A stretch of DNA of 64,000 nucleotides from Nageia nagi (Eukaryota > Pinophyta), in contig JBITNC010000001.1 in assembly GCA_050084985.1 (NCBI GenBank), positions 212,784,001 to 212,848,000 on the forward strand. The letters run 5' to 3'. Shown here one piece after another: positions 11,836 to 22,454 of this stretch. The stretch's first letter is position 1. Each line of letters starts with the position of its first letter. The translations under genes were made by a program, and so were the position numbers. The notes below the pieces were generated by a model. The model had not been told where the DNA came from. It worked only from the letters and a program-made list of their open reading frames with translations, and made no database searches.

Positions 11836-12894
11836 TGAAATAGACCAAATGCAAATACACAATCACTTTAAGACATAATAGGAACAGGATTGAATTTATT
11901 GTCTTTCATACTTGTTTTTTGTTGAATATAGATGGCAATCACACCCAACACTCCACAACAATAGAACACTACTACTTGTATACGCAAAGGCACGATCAAA
12001 GTATGCTAAACAGATCTCTCATTAAACTTGAGAACACACAAATATTGCTTACAAAATTAGACACATCACTACTACTTGTATAAGCAAAGGCACAATCAAA
12101 TTATGCTAAACAGATCTCTCATTAAACTTAAGAACACACAAATATTGCTTACATAATTAGACACATCACTGCAGGACCTTGGCTATATGCAGACAACTTT
12201 AGATCTAGTTGTATAAGGATATTGTGTCTTCAGATTCTGTATTCTGTTCTCCTCTAACAATTTGTCCAAGCCTTGACTCACAGGGACAATGGGTGTCCAA
12301 AACACTGAATCTTCAAACATGCAAGCACAAATACAGACCTTGAATAGATTTGTCCTCAAATAGGTAAATAGTCTTCAGATCTCTCCTCCAACCTCTATTA
12401 GACCAGATCTGATGGAAACCCCTCTAAAAAATCCTTAGCAAAATACTAAGGCCCAAGAGCATACAAGCTCTCCAAGTTCTCTATCAAAATCAACCCCCTC
12501 CAAATGACCAACTCTTACTCTTATATAGCTCTGAAAGTCTTAATTTAAACCTCTCTGCCTCATAACAGTTACAAATCCTCTCCTATGGCAGTTACAAAAG
12601 CATTAAATAATACCTTGGACTTTGACCTCATAACAGTTACTTTTGTCAAAATGGCAGTTACAAATAGTAGAAACATTTAATATTGCCTTATCATCTCAAC
12701 CATCACACTAAAAACGTGTACCAAGTCAATGACATTAATTAATATATTTTTTCTTGTCCCAAAACTATTCTAAATACATAGCCAACTCTCTAAACACTTA
12801 TACTAATAATAAAACTTCTCAAAACACACTAACCCACCACTTAGAAGCCCAGAAACACAACAAAACATAAATTAAAATATTTTGTGACATTACA
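11836..12894 (-). mobile_element. Probable solo LTR, minus strand
   Basis: Read on the minus strand the segment starts TGTAATGTCACAAAA and ends GGTCTATTTCA, so it has TG...CA ends. It is bordered by CAATA on both sides (11831-11835 and 12895-12899). It holds a TATA-like GCTATATAAGAG on the minus strand (about 12518-12530), preceded by several copies of a TAACTG(C/T)-type word. No internal retrotransposon region or second LTR is visible, which suggests loss by LTR-LTR recombination. The left boundary was chosen partly because of the flanking CAATA. Confidence 0.55.
11971..12170. repeat. 100-bp tandem duplication inside the solo LTR
   Basis: Two units of exactly 100 bp, both starting ACTACTTGTA and ending TTAGACACATCACT, with a handful of substitutions. 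In the LTR's own direction this lies in the transcribed (R/U5) part. Confidence 0.9.
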
Positions 12895-12899
12895 CAATA

Positions 12900-14480
12900 T
12901 GAACATTAGAATCTAGATAAATGTTTTGGTTCAGATTTTGCTTTGTGAATTTAAAAAATTTTGATGTGTTTTGGCCCTTGGACATTCAATATGTAATACA
13001 AAACTGAAAACTCTTCAATTTCCAATGTTAAACTATGTTTTCACTTGTGTAATGTGTTATTTGAAATGGAATGTTGTCTTATTTTATATGCAATGTTGAG
13101 AGATAACTAAAAATGATTCGTTTCAATGTCAAATTGTGAAAATTTCTTGGTTTTTCTTATTGCCGATTCTTTATCGATTTTTTGCCAATTCTCAAAAAAT
13201 CAGAATCTCCTGGCCAAACGAGATCGATCCGATTCCGAGTCTGACAAGTATGTGTTGAACATCTAAGTATAGCTTAAATTTTCCAGAGCTTGTCTAGGAG
13301 CCCATGTTTTTGCAACTTGGATAACGAATTTTCCTTGTTTTTAGTTTTTTTTCTGTCAAAGGCAATTGACAATCTTATTTTTATGGAGACTGATATTTTG
13401 ATGACTGATTGACCACATTTCATTGCAGTCAACAATGGTAGAGTTCAGAGTGCAAGCATACAGTTAGAGTTTCTTGAAATGCAGCTATGTCCCCTTAATC
13501 CATTTGATGTACAAATTCCTTATTGAAACATAACCTTTTTTTTAACAACAATCTCAAATTATACAAAAAAATTCTCCCTAAATCCTACTGCACAAGGACG
13601 GACCTGGAAAAGACTTCAATTCGACCTCCAGGACTAAAGGTCTTGTTGTTGATGCCAAAGCCCCTCGCCGTTTCCTTTCTTTACTCCTTTACTCCTCCAT
13701 TTATAAACTCTGCTTAACCCAACGTAAGTTAAGGCCTTTCTTTAAAAACAACGCAATACATAATGCAGACTAATTTTAAAAATCGTATATATGGGAGCAA
13801 AAGCTGAAATCTTGGCACAATACTAACGGTTTGAAATCCTTACTTAAATTTCTCTTCATTTTAGCCCTTGTTCTTGGCCTTGGCGTCTCCTCAGCAACCA
13901 TCACCTATGTCCCCCAACATAAAATAGCCCAAAGTTCGATGGAAGTCTGGAACCTGATGGAAGTCTGGAACCTCAACATAAAATAGCCCATGACATGACA
14001 TGGGTATTTATTAATATTCTTATCTATCAATTTCTTTTCATACTTTCACAAGTTAATGTATGAACTTATATTTAGCTACATTAAATAAATAAATAAAACT
14101 TAATTAACAATGTGTAATACAAATGATAGAGACGAGAGAAATAGTAAATATATTTGTATGATCTTCGTCTTCATTAGGAGGTATTTGAATACATCAACCA
14201 TCATCATTATTGTCGTTAGATCCACTACCATCAAAGTTGATATTGCCACCATACAGAGGATTACTGTCGTTATCCCCCAACCGACTACTAGCTCAAAAAT
14301 AGTCAAATGAATATACTAACCATTGGTATTTACCAAAGAGGGATGGTTGTGATTAGTACCTCTTTGTGTACCTCTCTACAAAGGTAGTTCTTATAAGTAA
14401 TGGCAAACGACATTAGGATAGTGATCTGGAAGGGCCCCAAGATCTAGAATTTTGTTTTAAGAATGAGTTTGGAGGGAGTT
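12900..14480. other. Mostly non-coding; a possible exon remnant
   Basis: The stretch 13570-13970 is richer in G+C than its surroundings and has splice-like signals on the plus strand: a donor AAC|GTAAGT at about 13721 and an acceptor TTCTCTTCATTTTAG at about 13864. A hydrophobic frame follows (A-L-V-L-G-L-G-V-S-S-A-T), then a small direct repeat GATGGAAGTCTGGAACCT at about 13939-13974. No family is recognised. The rest shows nothing. Confidence 0.3.
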
Positions 14481-16028
14481 GGCTAACTGTGCATAGAGCA
14501 TTACCCCAATGGTCCATGAGGCTATGTAATTGTTAAAACTTCATGTTGATCTTTCTCCACATGTCCATTCATTTGTAATGAAGAGTCATAAAAAACTACA
14601 TACTTGTCAACTAAAGAGAAAGTATCATAAACTTCATGCTGGGAGAAAATGACTTTGTTACAAGTCTTACAAAGACGAAAAAGAAATTCAATCTTAAAAA
14701 TGTTCCACAATTTGATTAAGGGATCAGATAACTTAGGATGTTCCTTGAGAAGAACTTACATTCAATAGAAAGAGTTAGACATGAAAGGTTTGAAAAATGA
14801 TTTCAACCATTCCCAAGCAATATGATATTTTCTACAAAGTAAAACAAGATGGAGAAAACTATTAGGTTCACCATAAAAGCAATAGGTAGGATTTTAGACA
14901 CCCAAGTACTTAAGTCTTTGTCCAATAGGGAGCCTCTAATAATATACTCAAAGCAAAAAATTCTTATTTCAGCTCAATATAAAAAGCCCAAACCATCATG
15001 AAATGAAGACTCTACCTAAATGGAAGGGAGACTAGATTCTAATGCTCATTTAGCTTAGGAGCCATGTGAAAATATAGAGAAAACCTATAATAACCCAAAT
15101 GAACTTTTTCTTGAAGTATGGGGACATTCATGGGCCAACTCTAGTCAAACACCAAGCTTTTTGAAAATGCTTGGTAATTTTGGGCAATAGGAAAAAAGGA
15201 TACTATCAAGTGCCACATCATAAGTGTGTTTATCATTAGGTTTCATGTTATACATTAGTCTAAAGAATTCCCAAGGAATCCAATCCTCGATTTGAAAGGA
15301 GAAAATTTAGAATGGAAGCAATCCCCTTTCTATAGAAGTGTTGAGCATGAATCCACTACACTTTAGCTCGAGGGAGGAATTGGAAAATAATTGCAGGTGA
15401 CCACCAGTTATTAATGGATTAAATAGAGGCCTCTTTCTTGTAGCCTTCCCCTTTCTAACAGAGCCATAGTTTGAGAGCTTCCCAAGCTTTTCAAATACTT
15501 TGAATGACAAAAGAGCCTTTAATTTTCATAGGGATAGAAGCAGTAAAAAGGGTTCGAAAGGAGAGGCCTTTACACACCCTCTTCCCATAAGGGAGAGGTA
15601 TTGATATGTAATTACAAATAAGAACTTTTTCACACATTATCTCCCATCAAATCTCTAATAACCCATTTAGCTTAAAGACTTAATCCTTAATATTGGACAT
15701 CAAAGAGACCTATGTCTCCAAAGTGCTTAGGAAGACAATGAATATCCCAAACAACTATATGAAGCCCCTTTTTTTATGGGAAACATTTATCCATAAAAAA
15801 TATCTTAAAAGATTCTCCATTTTTTATAATAATTCATTGAAGGAACCAAATAAGAAGAATAATATACATGAGTAGTAGCAAGAACCTTGGAACAAATATG
15901 CAACTTATCTACTGGAGAAAAATTTTAGTTGTCTAATAAGCCAAAGTTTTCCCCACTTCTTCCACAACACAGTCATAAAGTTGTGTAGAAGATACCTAGA
16001 AAGTAAAATTAATCCTTAGGAATTTAAA

Positions 16029-16132
16029 AGTCTCTCTAAGTTGAATCTAGTGCCACTAGTATTAAGAGAGTCAATTGGGAAGTCTCTCTAAGTTGAATCT
16101 AGTGCCACTAGTATTAAGAGAGTCAATCGAGA
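16029..16132. repeat. 52-bp tandem duplication inside the LINE
   Basis: Two units of 52 bp starting AGTCTCTCTAAGTTG at 16029 and 16081, differing at only two or three bases near the end. The DNA from about 16133 to 16440 looks unrelated to LINE coding sequence and may be an insertion of unknown type. Confidence 0.85.
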
Positions 16133-16480
16133 AGAGGTTTCACTGATTTATAGAAGTAATCTTTTTTCCTTTCAACATTTTGGAAATAGGGGAATTGAAC
16201 CTTATCATTGCAAGTGGGGGGGAATTCTTTTCTGATTATTGATTACACCGATCACTATTTACCTTGAAGAAATGATTTTGTTCATGCGCTTACTATGAAT
16301 ATGGGTCCCCTACTAGTATTCTCTCATTTGTTAGTATTCTTCATTTAATATTATTCATTCACTACTATTATTCATTCATTTTGGGCAAGCAAGCAAGCAA
16401 TTCCATGATTATTATGGGGTCGTTGCAGTTCTAAAATTGATTGTGTTGAGACCACCCCTTATTTCTCAAAGTGTGGATAA

Positions 16481-16840
16481 TCATAAGCCAAACATTTTTT
16501 TGTTAAGGTAGGCTAAAGCAATCAAAATTAATTGTTCATCTTCTTGAATTATCAAAAAAGAATCATCAATGAAGTGCATATTCACTAAATGACCTTGAGA
16601 ATTAGGAAGAGATATGCCACAAATGGACTCTTTAACAACTTTATTAATAAGTAGAGAGCCAAAGGCTTCTACTTCTAAAATAAACAATGAAGGGGTTAAA
16701 AGGCAAGCTTGTCTAATCAAGTGAAAAAGATCAATAACCTCATATTCACAATCATTCATGGTCAAGACAATTGAAGCTTCTTTGAAAAACATATTTATAG
16801 AGTTAATAAAATAAAGACCAAAACCAAAGGCTTGCAACAT
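16481..16840 (-). pseudogene. LINE reverse transcriptase, catalytic part
   Basis: A 119-codon open remnant of the LINE RT palm. It contains the G-C-P-L-S-P-like motif as A-C-L-L-T-P-S-L-F-I-L and the metal-binding Y-A-D-D-like motif as F-I-D-D-S-F-L. RT would copy the LINE RNA at the nicked target. It belongs to the larger LINE at 14500-17300. Confidence 0.85.
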
Positions 16841-16906
16841 GGTAAGTATGAATGATCATTCAATTCTATCATAGGTTTTTTGAAATCAATTTTAAGTTCT
16901 TATCTA

Positions 16907-17296
16907 TTATATTCCTTCCCAAATTGCAATAACATTTTCTTGAATATATTTACTTTGGACAAATCTAGTCAATGCTAATTGAATGATTAGAGGAAGTAAA
17001 GGCATAACTTTAAGAGCAAGAGCTTTGGAAATAATATTATAGGTTGTATTAAGTAAAGGAATTGACATATAATTTGTATTAATATTTGGGTTTCCATATT
17101 TGTGAATAAATTTAATGTTACCTTTATTAATGATGGATCCCAAGGAGCTAAAAACCATTGAAAAGATCAAGATCCACCATATCCCAAAACTCTTTGTAGA
17201 ACTCATAATCTTTGAGTATGTGATTATTGCCAGACTACATCTAAGATTATATTCAAGATTGTTGCAAGGGGCATTGTTGTGAGGGATGTGAACCAT
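16907..17296 (-). pseudogene. LINE reverse transcriptase, N-terminal part
   Basis: A 129-codon remnant resembling the fingers region of L1-type RT: I-I-N-K-G-N-I-K-F-I-H-K, then S-I-P-L-L-N-T-T-Y-N-I-I-S-K-A-L-A-L, then a Q-x-x-F-V-like segment and E-N-V-I-A-I-W-E. It is separated from the catalytic part by a frameshift and stops near 16850-16906. Confidence 0.85.
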
Positions 17297-17299
17297 TCC

Positions 17300-17434
17300 A
17301 TCATTTCAAACATGGAGAATGTTCTTATGGGAGATTATTGGTTATGCAAAGTAATGCAAGATCTAAAGAGTCTTGCATAATGACATGGTTGTAGCAATGA
17401 TTACAAGATATGAAATGAAAGTTATTTGTAGCAA
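17300..17434 (+). pseudogene. PPR-protein pseudogene, left piece
   Basis: Near 17380-17433 the plus-strand frame reads D-M-V-V-A-M-I-T-R-Y-E-M-K-V-I-C-S, which matches the 'D-V-V-S-W-x-A-M-I-x-G-Y' part of a plant pentatricopeptide repeat. The frame is broken upstream and stops abruptly at the CACTA terminus at 17435. Its natural continuation (K-S-I-K-L-F-K) resumes at about 18648. PPR proteins bind organellar RNA; this copy is dead. Confidence 0.6.
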
Positions 17435-18643
17435 CACTACAACACAAAGCCAATTTAGCATAAGGGTGCATGTCAAAATTTATTTTTCCAAAACATTGTA
17501 GCTATTTCTTATGCTAACATACACATTAGGATTTGCATCAGTTTTAGTGTCATCAAAGATGTGAAAGTATTTTATCCAGCATCATACTGCATCACAAATA
17601 ACATCACTTTTCATCACAAATGACACTAAAAAAATATATTTCATGTCAATTATAGCGATATTTATCATCACTAAAGTCAGTTATTGTATCACTGAGCATC
17701 AATATTAGCATCAGAATGTAGAATTTTTGGAAAAAATTATATTTAATTATTTTTGAAATCATTGTAGTCCATGTATAAACCCTATCATGAATCTTCCAGT
17801 TTGGTGCATACTTTGATGATACTAGGAAAGGTGAATTGATCAAGTTAGAATAGTGTTGTTGTTTATTGCATTTGGTGAAAGGAACTTTGATTTTAAATAG
17901 TCTTTGATGTATGTATAAATCATGTTGTAAATTAATCTCCCAATTTGGTGCATGCTTCGAGGATGATAGGAAAGGTGAATTAATTTGGTTGGACTACTAT
18001 TATTATTTGTTGCATTTGAATAAAAAGTGTCAATACCTATTGGGGAAAGCCATATCTTTGGCAACCTAAAATTATTATATTCCTTGAGAATATGTCTCAT
18101 TTAGTCATACAGTCAAAAACTTCACGGATGTTCACCAAACTTCTACAATTTACATATATATGGATAAGTCTATCTTGCAAAAACTTATGCTTAGATGGGT
18201 TAAATTCAAGTTTGATATGATTAATGAGTGAATGAAGGAGCTTTCCCTCTAGAATGGCATTATTGGTGACACTTTATACATGAGTTAAAGATATGTTGAA
18301 GACTATAGAGAGTAGTGTACATATGTATATCTAGTAAGCAAAACGGGCATTGCATCTTTAAAGGATCTTTGATGTATGTATAAATAATTGACTAAACGAT
18401 TCAATCAATGGTTGGATCATGATCCATGTATAATCCAACCTTTTTTTAAAAAAAAAATCAGGTTATTTTTTATGCCATTTTGTATCATAAATAGTGTTAA
18501 AAATAGCATCGAAAATAGCATCAAAACAAGAAAAAAGTGCATAAAATCAATATTTAATGCCTACTAATGTTAATGAAGTCAAGAAATATTTTTTTACTAG
18601 TCTAATGCCTACTCTAATGCTAAATGAAGTTTGTGTTGTAGTG
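17435..18643. mobile_element. Small non-autonomous CACTA (En/Spm-type) transposon
   Basis: Terminal inverted repeats: the left end starts CACTACAACACAAAGCC and the right end, read on the minus strand, starts CACTACAACACAAACTT; after that both share ATTTAGCAT. CACTA elements make 3-bp duplications; here the flanks are CAA and AAA, one mismatch. The 1.2-kb interior has no transposase. It carries two diverged copies of a segment containing TTTGGTGCAT and AGGAAAGGTGAATT (about 17803 and 17943, about 140 bp apart). The insertion splits a PPR pseudogene. Confidence 0.85.
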
Positions 18644-19260
18644 AAAAAATCCATCAAACTATTTAAAATAGATGGAATATACGAGCATTAATCTAGATGA
18701 TGTTGCATTTATTCATGTATTATCTCCATGTATGCAATGCAGGACTATTGGAAGAGGATTATAAATAAATTTAAATTCATGAATTATTATTACACCCAAA
18801 ATTAATGAAATTACATAATACATATATGGTTGACCTTCTTGGTCGTGTTGGGATTCTAGATGAATAAATAACATACTAATAAAGCCTAATTACATGGCAA
18901 GATAAATCCTTACTTGCCTACCTCATTTACTCGTATGCATTTTTTATTATCAATTTGGGTAGTAAACCCCCAAATTAAATGTGGGTTTCTCTAACATAAC
19001 AACCTTGACATACATGTATACAAAATATGGGAGCATAAGACGGTAAGGGTTTCATTTGACAAAATGTGTTATGAATAAATAATTCCATGGAATGTAATAA
19101 TTGTAGAATATGCAAGAAATAGTTGTAGCAAGGAATCCATTAAACAATTTGAAAAAATGGAATATGTAACCATTAATCTAGATGTAGGGGGTTATAACAA
19201 GGAAGCCATCAAACTATTTGAAAAATGGGATATGTGGGTGTCTAGATTAAACAAAATACC
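18644..19260 (+). pseudogene. PPR-protein pseudogene, right piece
   Basis: From 18644 the frame continues with K-S-I-K-L-F-K, the 'EAL-x-LF' helix of a PPR unit. Then comes a frame with L-D-D-V-A-F-I-H-V-L-S-P-C-M-Q, and at 18826-18864 M-V-D-L-L-G-R-V-G-I-L-D-E, a signature near the end of many plant PPR proteins. At about 19085-19250 another unit follows (V-E-Y-A-R-N-S-C-S-K-E-S-I-K-Q-F-E-K-M, then N-K-E-A-I-K-L-F-E-K). Finding a unit after the C-terminal signature suggests a rearranged or duplicated fragment. Stops and frameshifts are frequent. Confidence 0.7.
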
Positions 19261-19261
19261 A

Positions 19262-21715
19262 ATAACACCAAAATGTTGCAATGTAGAGGTATTTGCTTAA
19301 TACCTTGACCAATTTGCAAGGTGATGGAGTCATTTGCCTATGCTTCTCACCTTCCTCACTTTCTTTGTTGTATTTGCTACGCTAAAAATACCCATAATGA
19401 ATCCATAATATACCCACAATGAATGAAAATATACTCAGGCAAAGGCAAATAACATGTAAATAAACCATGATTGCTGCAATTTGGAGTGCCCAAATCCTCC
19501 TCTGCTACATAGTACCTTGAGATAATGTTAATGCCCAAACTCTCCTCTGGTGTTTCACCCTCCTTGCCTTATTTTTCTTTCATTTGCTCAATTTTTTTGT
19601 TAGGTGATAAAATTCCAATTTTTCAGCGATGATGTTTTATCATATGATTTTTTTTAGTTGATATTTATGGTGGTGATAATGTGTCTTAATACTTTATATA
19701 ATGGTGGTTCTGATATGCTCTTATAAAACTATCATCTTTGAAAAGATACAAGGATGGTTATTAAATCGCCCTTCAAAGCTACCATCTACTCCTCATATTA
19801 CAACAATAATGCATCGTCATAAAAAAATATTGTAATATCAAAGCCTGATTTTATTCTAGTGCTTATTGGTGAAAAGTATTTGATATCTATAAGGGAATGA
19901 GAAGATGAGGTGAAAATCAAGAAGAGGGATATGTACAAGTGAATGGATTAGGAGTTTCATCTTGTGGAAATTATCGAGAAGAATATATGCAACATTATAC
20001 CTCTAATGAATAACTTATGAATAACATTGAGGTATAAGTATTACATATTTTCTTCTTAATCATTCCCTTCACTAAGGTTTGGAAGAAAGAGTATTATATG
20101 TTTCAAAATATAGCATTTGTATTACTTGCACTTTTTTGTAGATATGGTGGATGGTCAGAAAGAATGAGATAGGGAAAAGGAGAAGAACAAATTTGGATGG
20201 GAGAATTTATGGAGAGATGATGGTATATGTATGGAACCAAAGGTAGCAACACATTCAATGAACTATGATCCTATCTTATTATAAACTACCTTTGTTGATT
20301 CATTTCTAAATAAAAATAATTAACTTATTTAGTTGTTTTATGTCAACATCGATCACTTAAACAAAATGTATAGTTGATAATGCCTTAAAGAACCACTTAA
20401 CAAAATAAGAATGTAGTTTTTGCAAAGTTTTCCCAAACATTAAGTACCCTAGGGTACTTAGTGTATGTCTCCTCAGTATTATGTTTACTATATAGATCTT
20501 AAACTAGTCGGGCTTTGAACTAATCAAACTAGAAAAATACACTCTTAACTAGTGGACAATCTACTTTAGGTTAAAATCATACCTTGAAAGCCACTTAACT
20601 TTCTATCTTATCAAGGAATAATTATGTAATCCTCTTTCCCATTATTTGTCCTTTTTTCTAGGTTCATTATACCCTTAGAGGTGATCTTTTTTTAAACCTA
20701 TTATTTCTTCCTTTATTACTGAATCCTAACTCTAAACTTCTTAAAATGGTGGCTTTGCACTCTTCTAAGATGCATAGTTGGCTTCAACTTCCTGCTAGCT
20801 TTAGGAAGTTCTAAGTTTTCATTTAGTTAAGTGATTTCATTTAATGACTAGTTGAATGTGTATTTTGTTCTTACTCCTTTATTTGGTGGTCATGTTGTAG
20901 TGCATGTCTTTTCGCTAGATTTGATCAAACAGTAACGTGCAATTGATCTTTGGTGGAGATTAACTTGTTAGGTTCCATTTGTCCTTAGCCTTAGTTTATT
21001 TTTTTTTATCTTATTTGTATTTTGTTTGGTTGAGATCAATGGCTAATAAAAGGATAGCTAATGAAGGTGTTTAATTATTACCATATGTGCTGATATAACC
21101 TTTTTATTTTACATATGGGCTAACCTAAATAACATTTTCATTAGTTTATAATCAATTACAATGGGTTGAAGATCTATGACAAAGATTATTTTCTAATTGC
21201 CACTTATTACCCTTCTAATCACTAGGCTTTTTTCTTTTACTTTCCACCAAGGAGATCTAACAGCTAGCAGAAGATGTAAGGTTTGGTGAAAGCTTGGATA
21301 TTCATTGTGTGGATTACTGACTTAGCTTTCAATTGGTTTTACCTTATCTTGTTTATCCTTATACTAGTCTTTAATAAAAAATAATAAATGAAGAGATCCT
21401 TAGCAGAAGTTAATTACCAGATGCCATGTGTCACTAGTAATTCTCCTTTACATTTGGTTATTTTTTGCTAGGATATGATCAATAGTTGATGGAGTGATAT
21501 TAATTCATAAATTTTGTTGATGCTTGACATGTGCTATCTTTGGCTTTAACTTTTTGTCACCTAACCAAGAACATGACCAACCTTTTTAGGTTCATTAAGT
21601 GCTAGATGTTAATTCGCCTACCACTTGTTACTTCTCATTGATTTTATATAAAGGATCAAATGGCTAGAGGATGTTTTTCGTTGAATAAAGGTGAATATTT
21701 ATTAATTTTTTGATA
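19262..21715. other. Non-coding; possible LTR-like promoter debris
   Basis: No domain is recognisable. The last kilobase (about 20900-21700) contains CATGTG/ACATGT words such as GCCATGTGTCACTAG and GACATGTGCTATC, and a TATA-like ATTTTATATAAAGG at about 21642. That looks like retrotransposon U3 sequence, but I could not find a partner LTR. Confidence 0.35.
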
Positions 21716-21720
21716 TTGTC
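21716..21720. repeat. Left target-site duplication TTGTC
   Basis: Directly before the LTR at 21721. The partner at 30035-30039 reads TTATC, one G-to-A change. Confidence 0.7.
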
Positions 21721-22440
21721 TATAGACCTCAAATTATACAAAATATACATGTACATAATAAATAAATAGATTTATAATATAAGAAGAAATAAATATGTAC
21801 TCTATATCAGATTACACCAAATATACATGAAATGCATGAACCTAATATGAAGTGTATGTACAATTTTCAACAACAAATATCAATTGATATTTAGAGGATT
21901 GAGATCAAATTCATGGTGAGTTTGTAGTGGATCTTTGTGTACATGAATCAATAGCTCAAACAACAAAATCTAGAAACCCTGATCTAGAAGATGCATGTTG
22001 TTGATCATGTAGAATATGTAGAATTATGATGTGTGTCAAATATAGAAAGTTTCAAAGCTCAAAGTATAACAATTTCTCATAATAGGTGGCATAAAAAAGC
22101 ATTGTATCTTGATGAATATTGTGGCAGACAACCACATATCAGAGAGCTTGTCATACCAAAGAGTTTCAATCTCTAGAGGTCAAACTATTCCACTCATATA
22201 TATAGCCTGCAAAGACATGGAAAGGAGTGAAGGTCGACCTCTAGCAATAATATAATCATCATTGTATTCAAGATACTTTTAAAATATGAATCATGATAAA
22301 TGATATAGTATTTAATATAACACATGGCATTACACTGTAATATCAACTTTATCTTAACATTTGTAATATTGCAATAAATTATTTAGGAAGTCTAAATATG
22401 ATTTATTAAATAAATAATAAATCATTTTTAGGCATCTATA
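21721..22440 (-). repeat. 3' LTR of the gag/PMD element
   Basis: It aligns from end to end with 29365-30034. It is about 50 bp longer, mainly because of an extra stretch near 21937-21990. Confidence 0.88.
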
Positions 22441-22454
22441 GTTTGCCCCTCTTT
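22441..22454 (-). other. Polypurine tract
   Basis: On the minus strand this reads AAAGAGGGGCAAAC, immediately before the 3' LTR. Confidence 0.7.

Larger units (their letters stand above)
11449..13260. repeat. Degenerate repeat with GATTCCGAT / GCCAATTC blocks at both ends
   Basis: Blocks rich in CGGCCAAAAATCGG, TTTTGCCAATTC and CCGATTCCGA occur at 11465-11600 and again at 13155-13245. The outer ends can be aligned loosely as an inverted repeat: GTGTTATCAAAAGCGG at the left, and at the right, read on the minus strand, CTTGTCAGACTCGG. That would fit an old DNA transposon of about 0.75 kb into which the LTR at 11836-12894 later inserted. Family not recognised. Confidence 0.35.
14500..17300 (-). 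mobile_element. Decayed LINE (non-LTR retrotransposon), 5' truncated
   Basis: Translated fragments on the minus strand appear in the right order for a plant L1-like ORF2. 17296-16907 holds the RT N-terminus (F-I-H-K-Y-G-N-P, then S-I-P-L-L-N-T-T-Y and I-I-S-K-A-L-A-L-K). About 16880-16860 holds motif A, read as K-I-D-F-K-K-P. 16840-16481 holds R-Q-A-C-L-L-T-P-S-L-F-I-L and the catalytic block F-I-D-D-S-F-L. About 14950-14770 holds the RT zinc-binding region (C-F-Y-G-E-P-N-S-F-L-H-L followed by L-C-R-K). The endonuclease part is missing, as is usual for truncated LINE insertions. Many stops and frameshifts make it inactive. Confidence 0.85.

Noticed and set aside
16387-16402. GCAA/AGCA tetranucleotide run
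   Set aside because: Only about four units; ordinary microsatellite.
19855-19861. TCTAGTG as another CACTA-like terminus
   Set aside because: Single occurrence, no inverted partner and no transposase nearby.
20893-20903. TGTTGTAGTG as a possible CACTA right end
   Set aside because: No matching CACTACAACA left end or subterminal similarity was found at a sensible distance other than the pair already assigned at 17435-18643.
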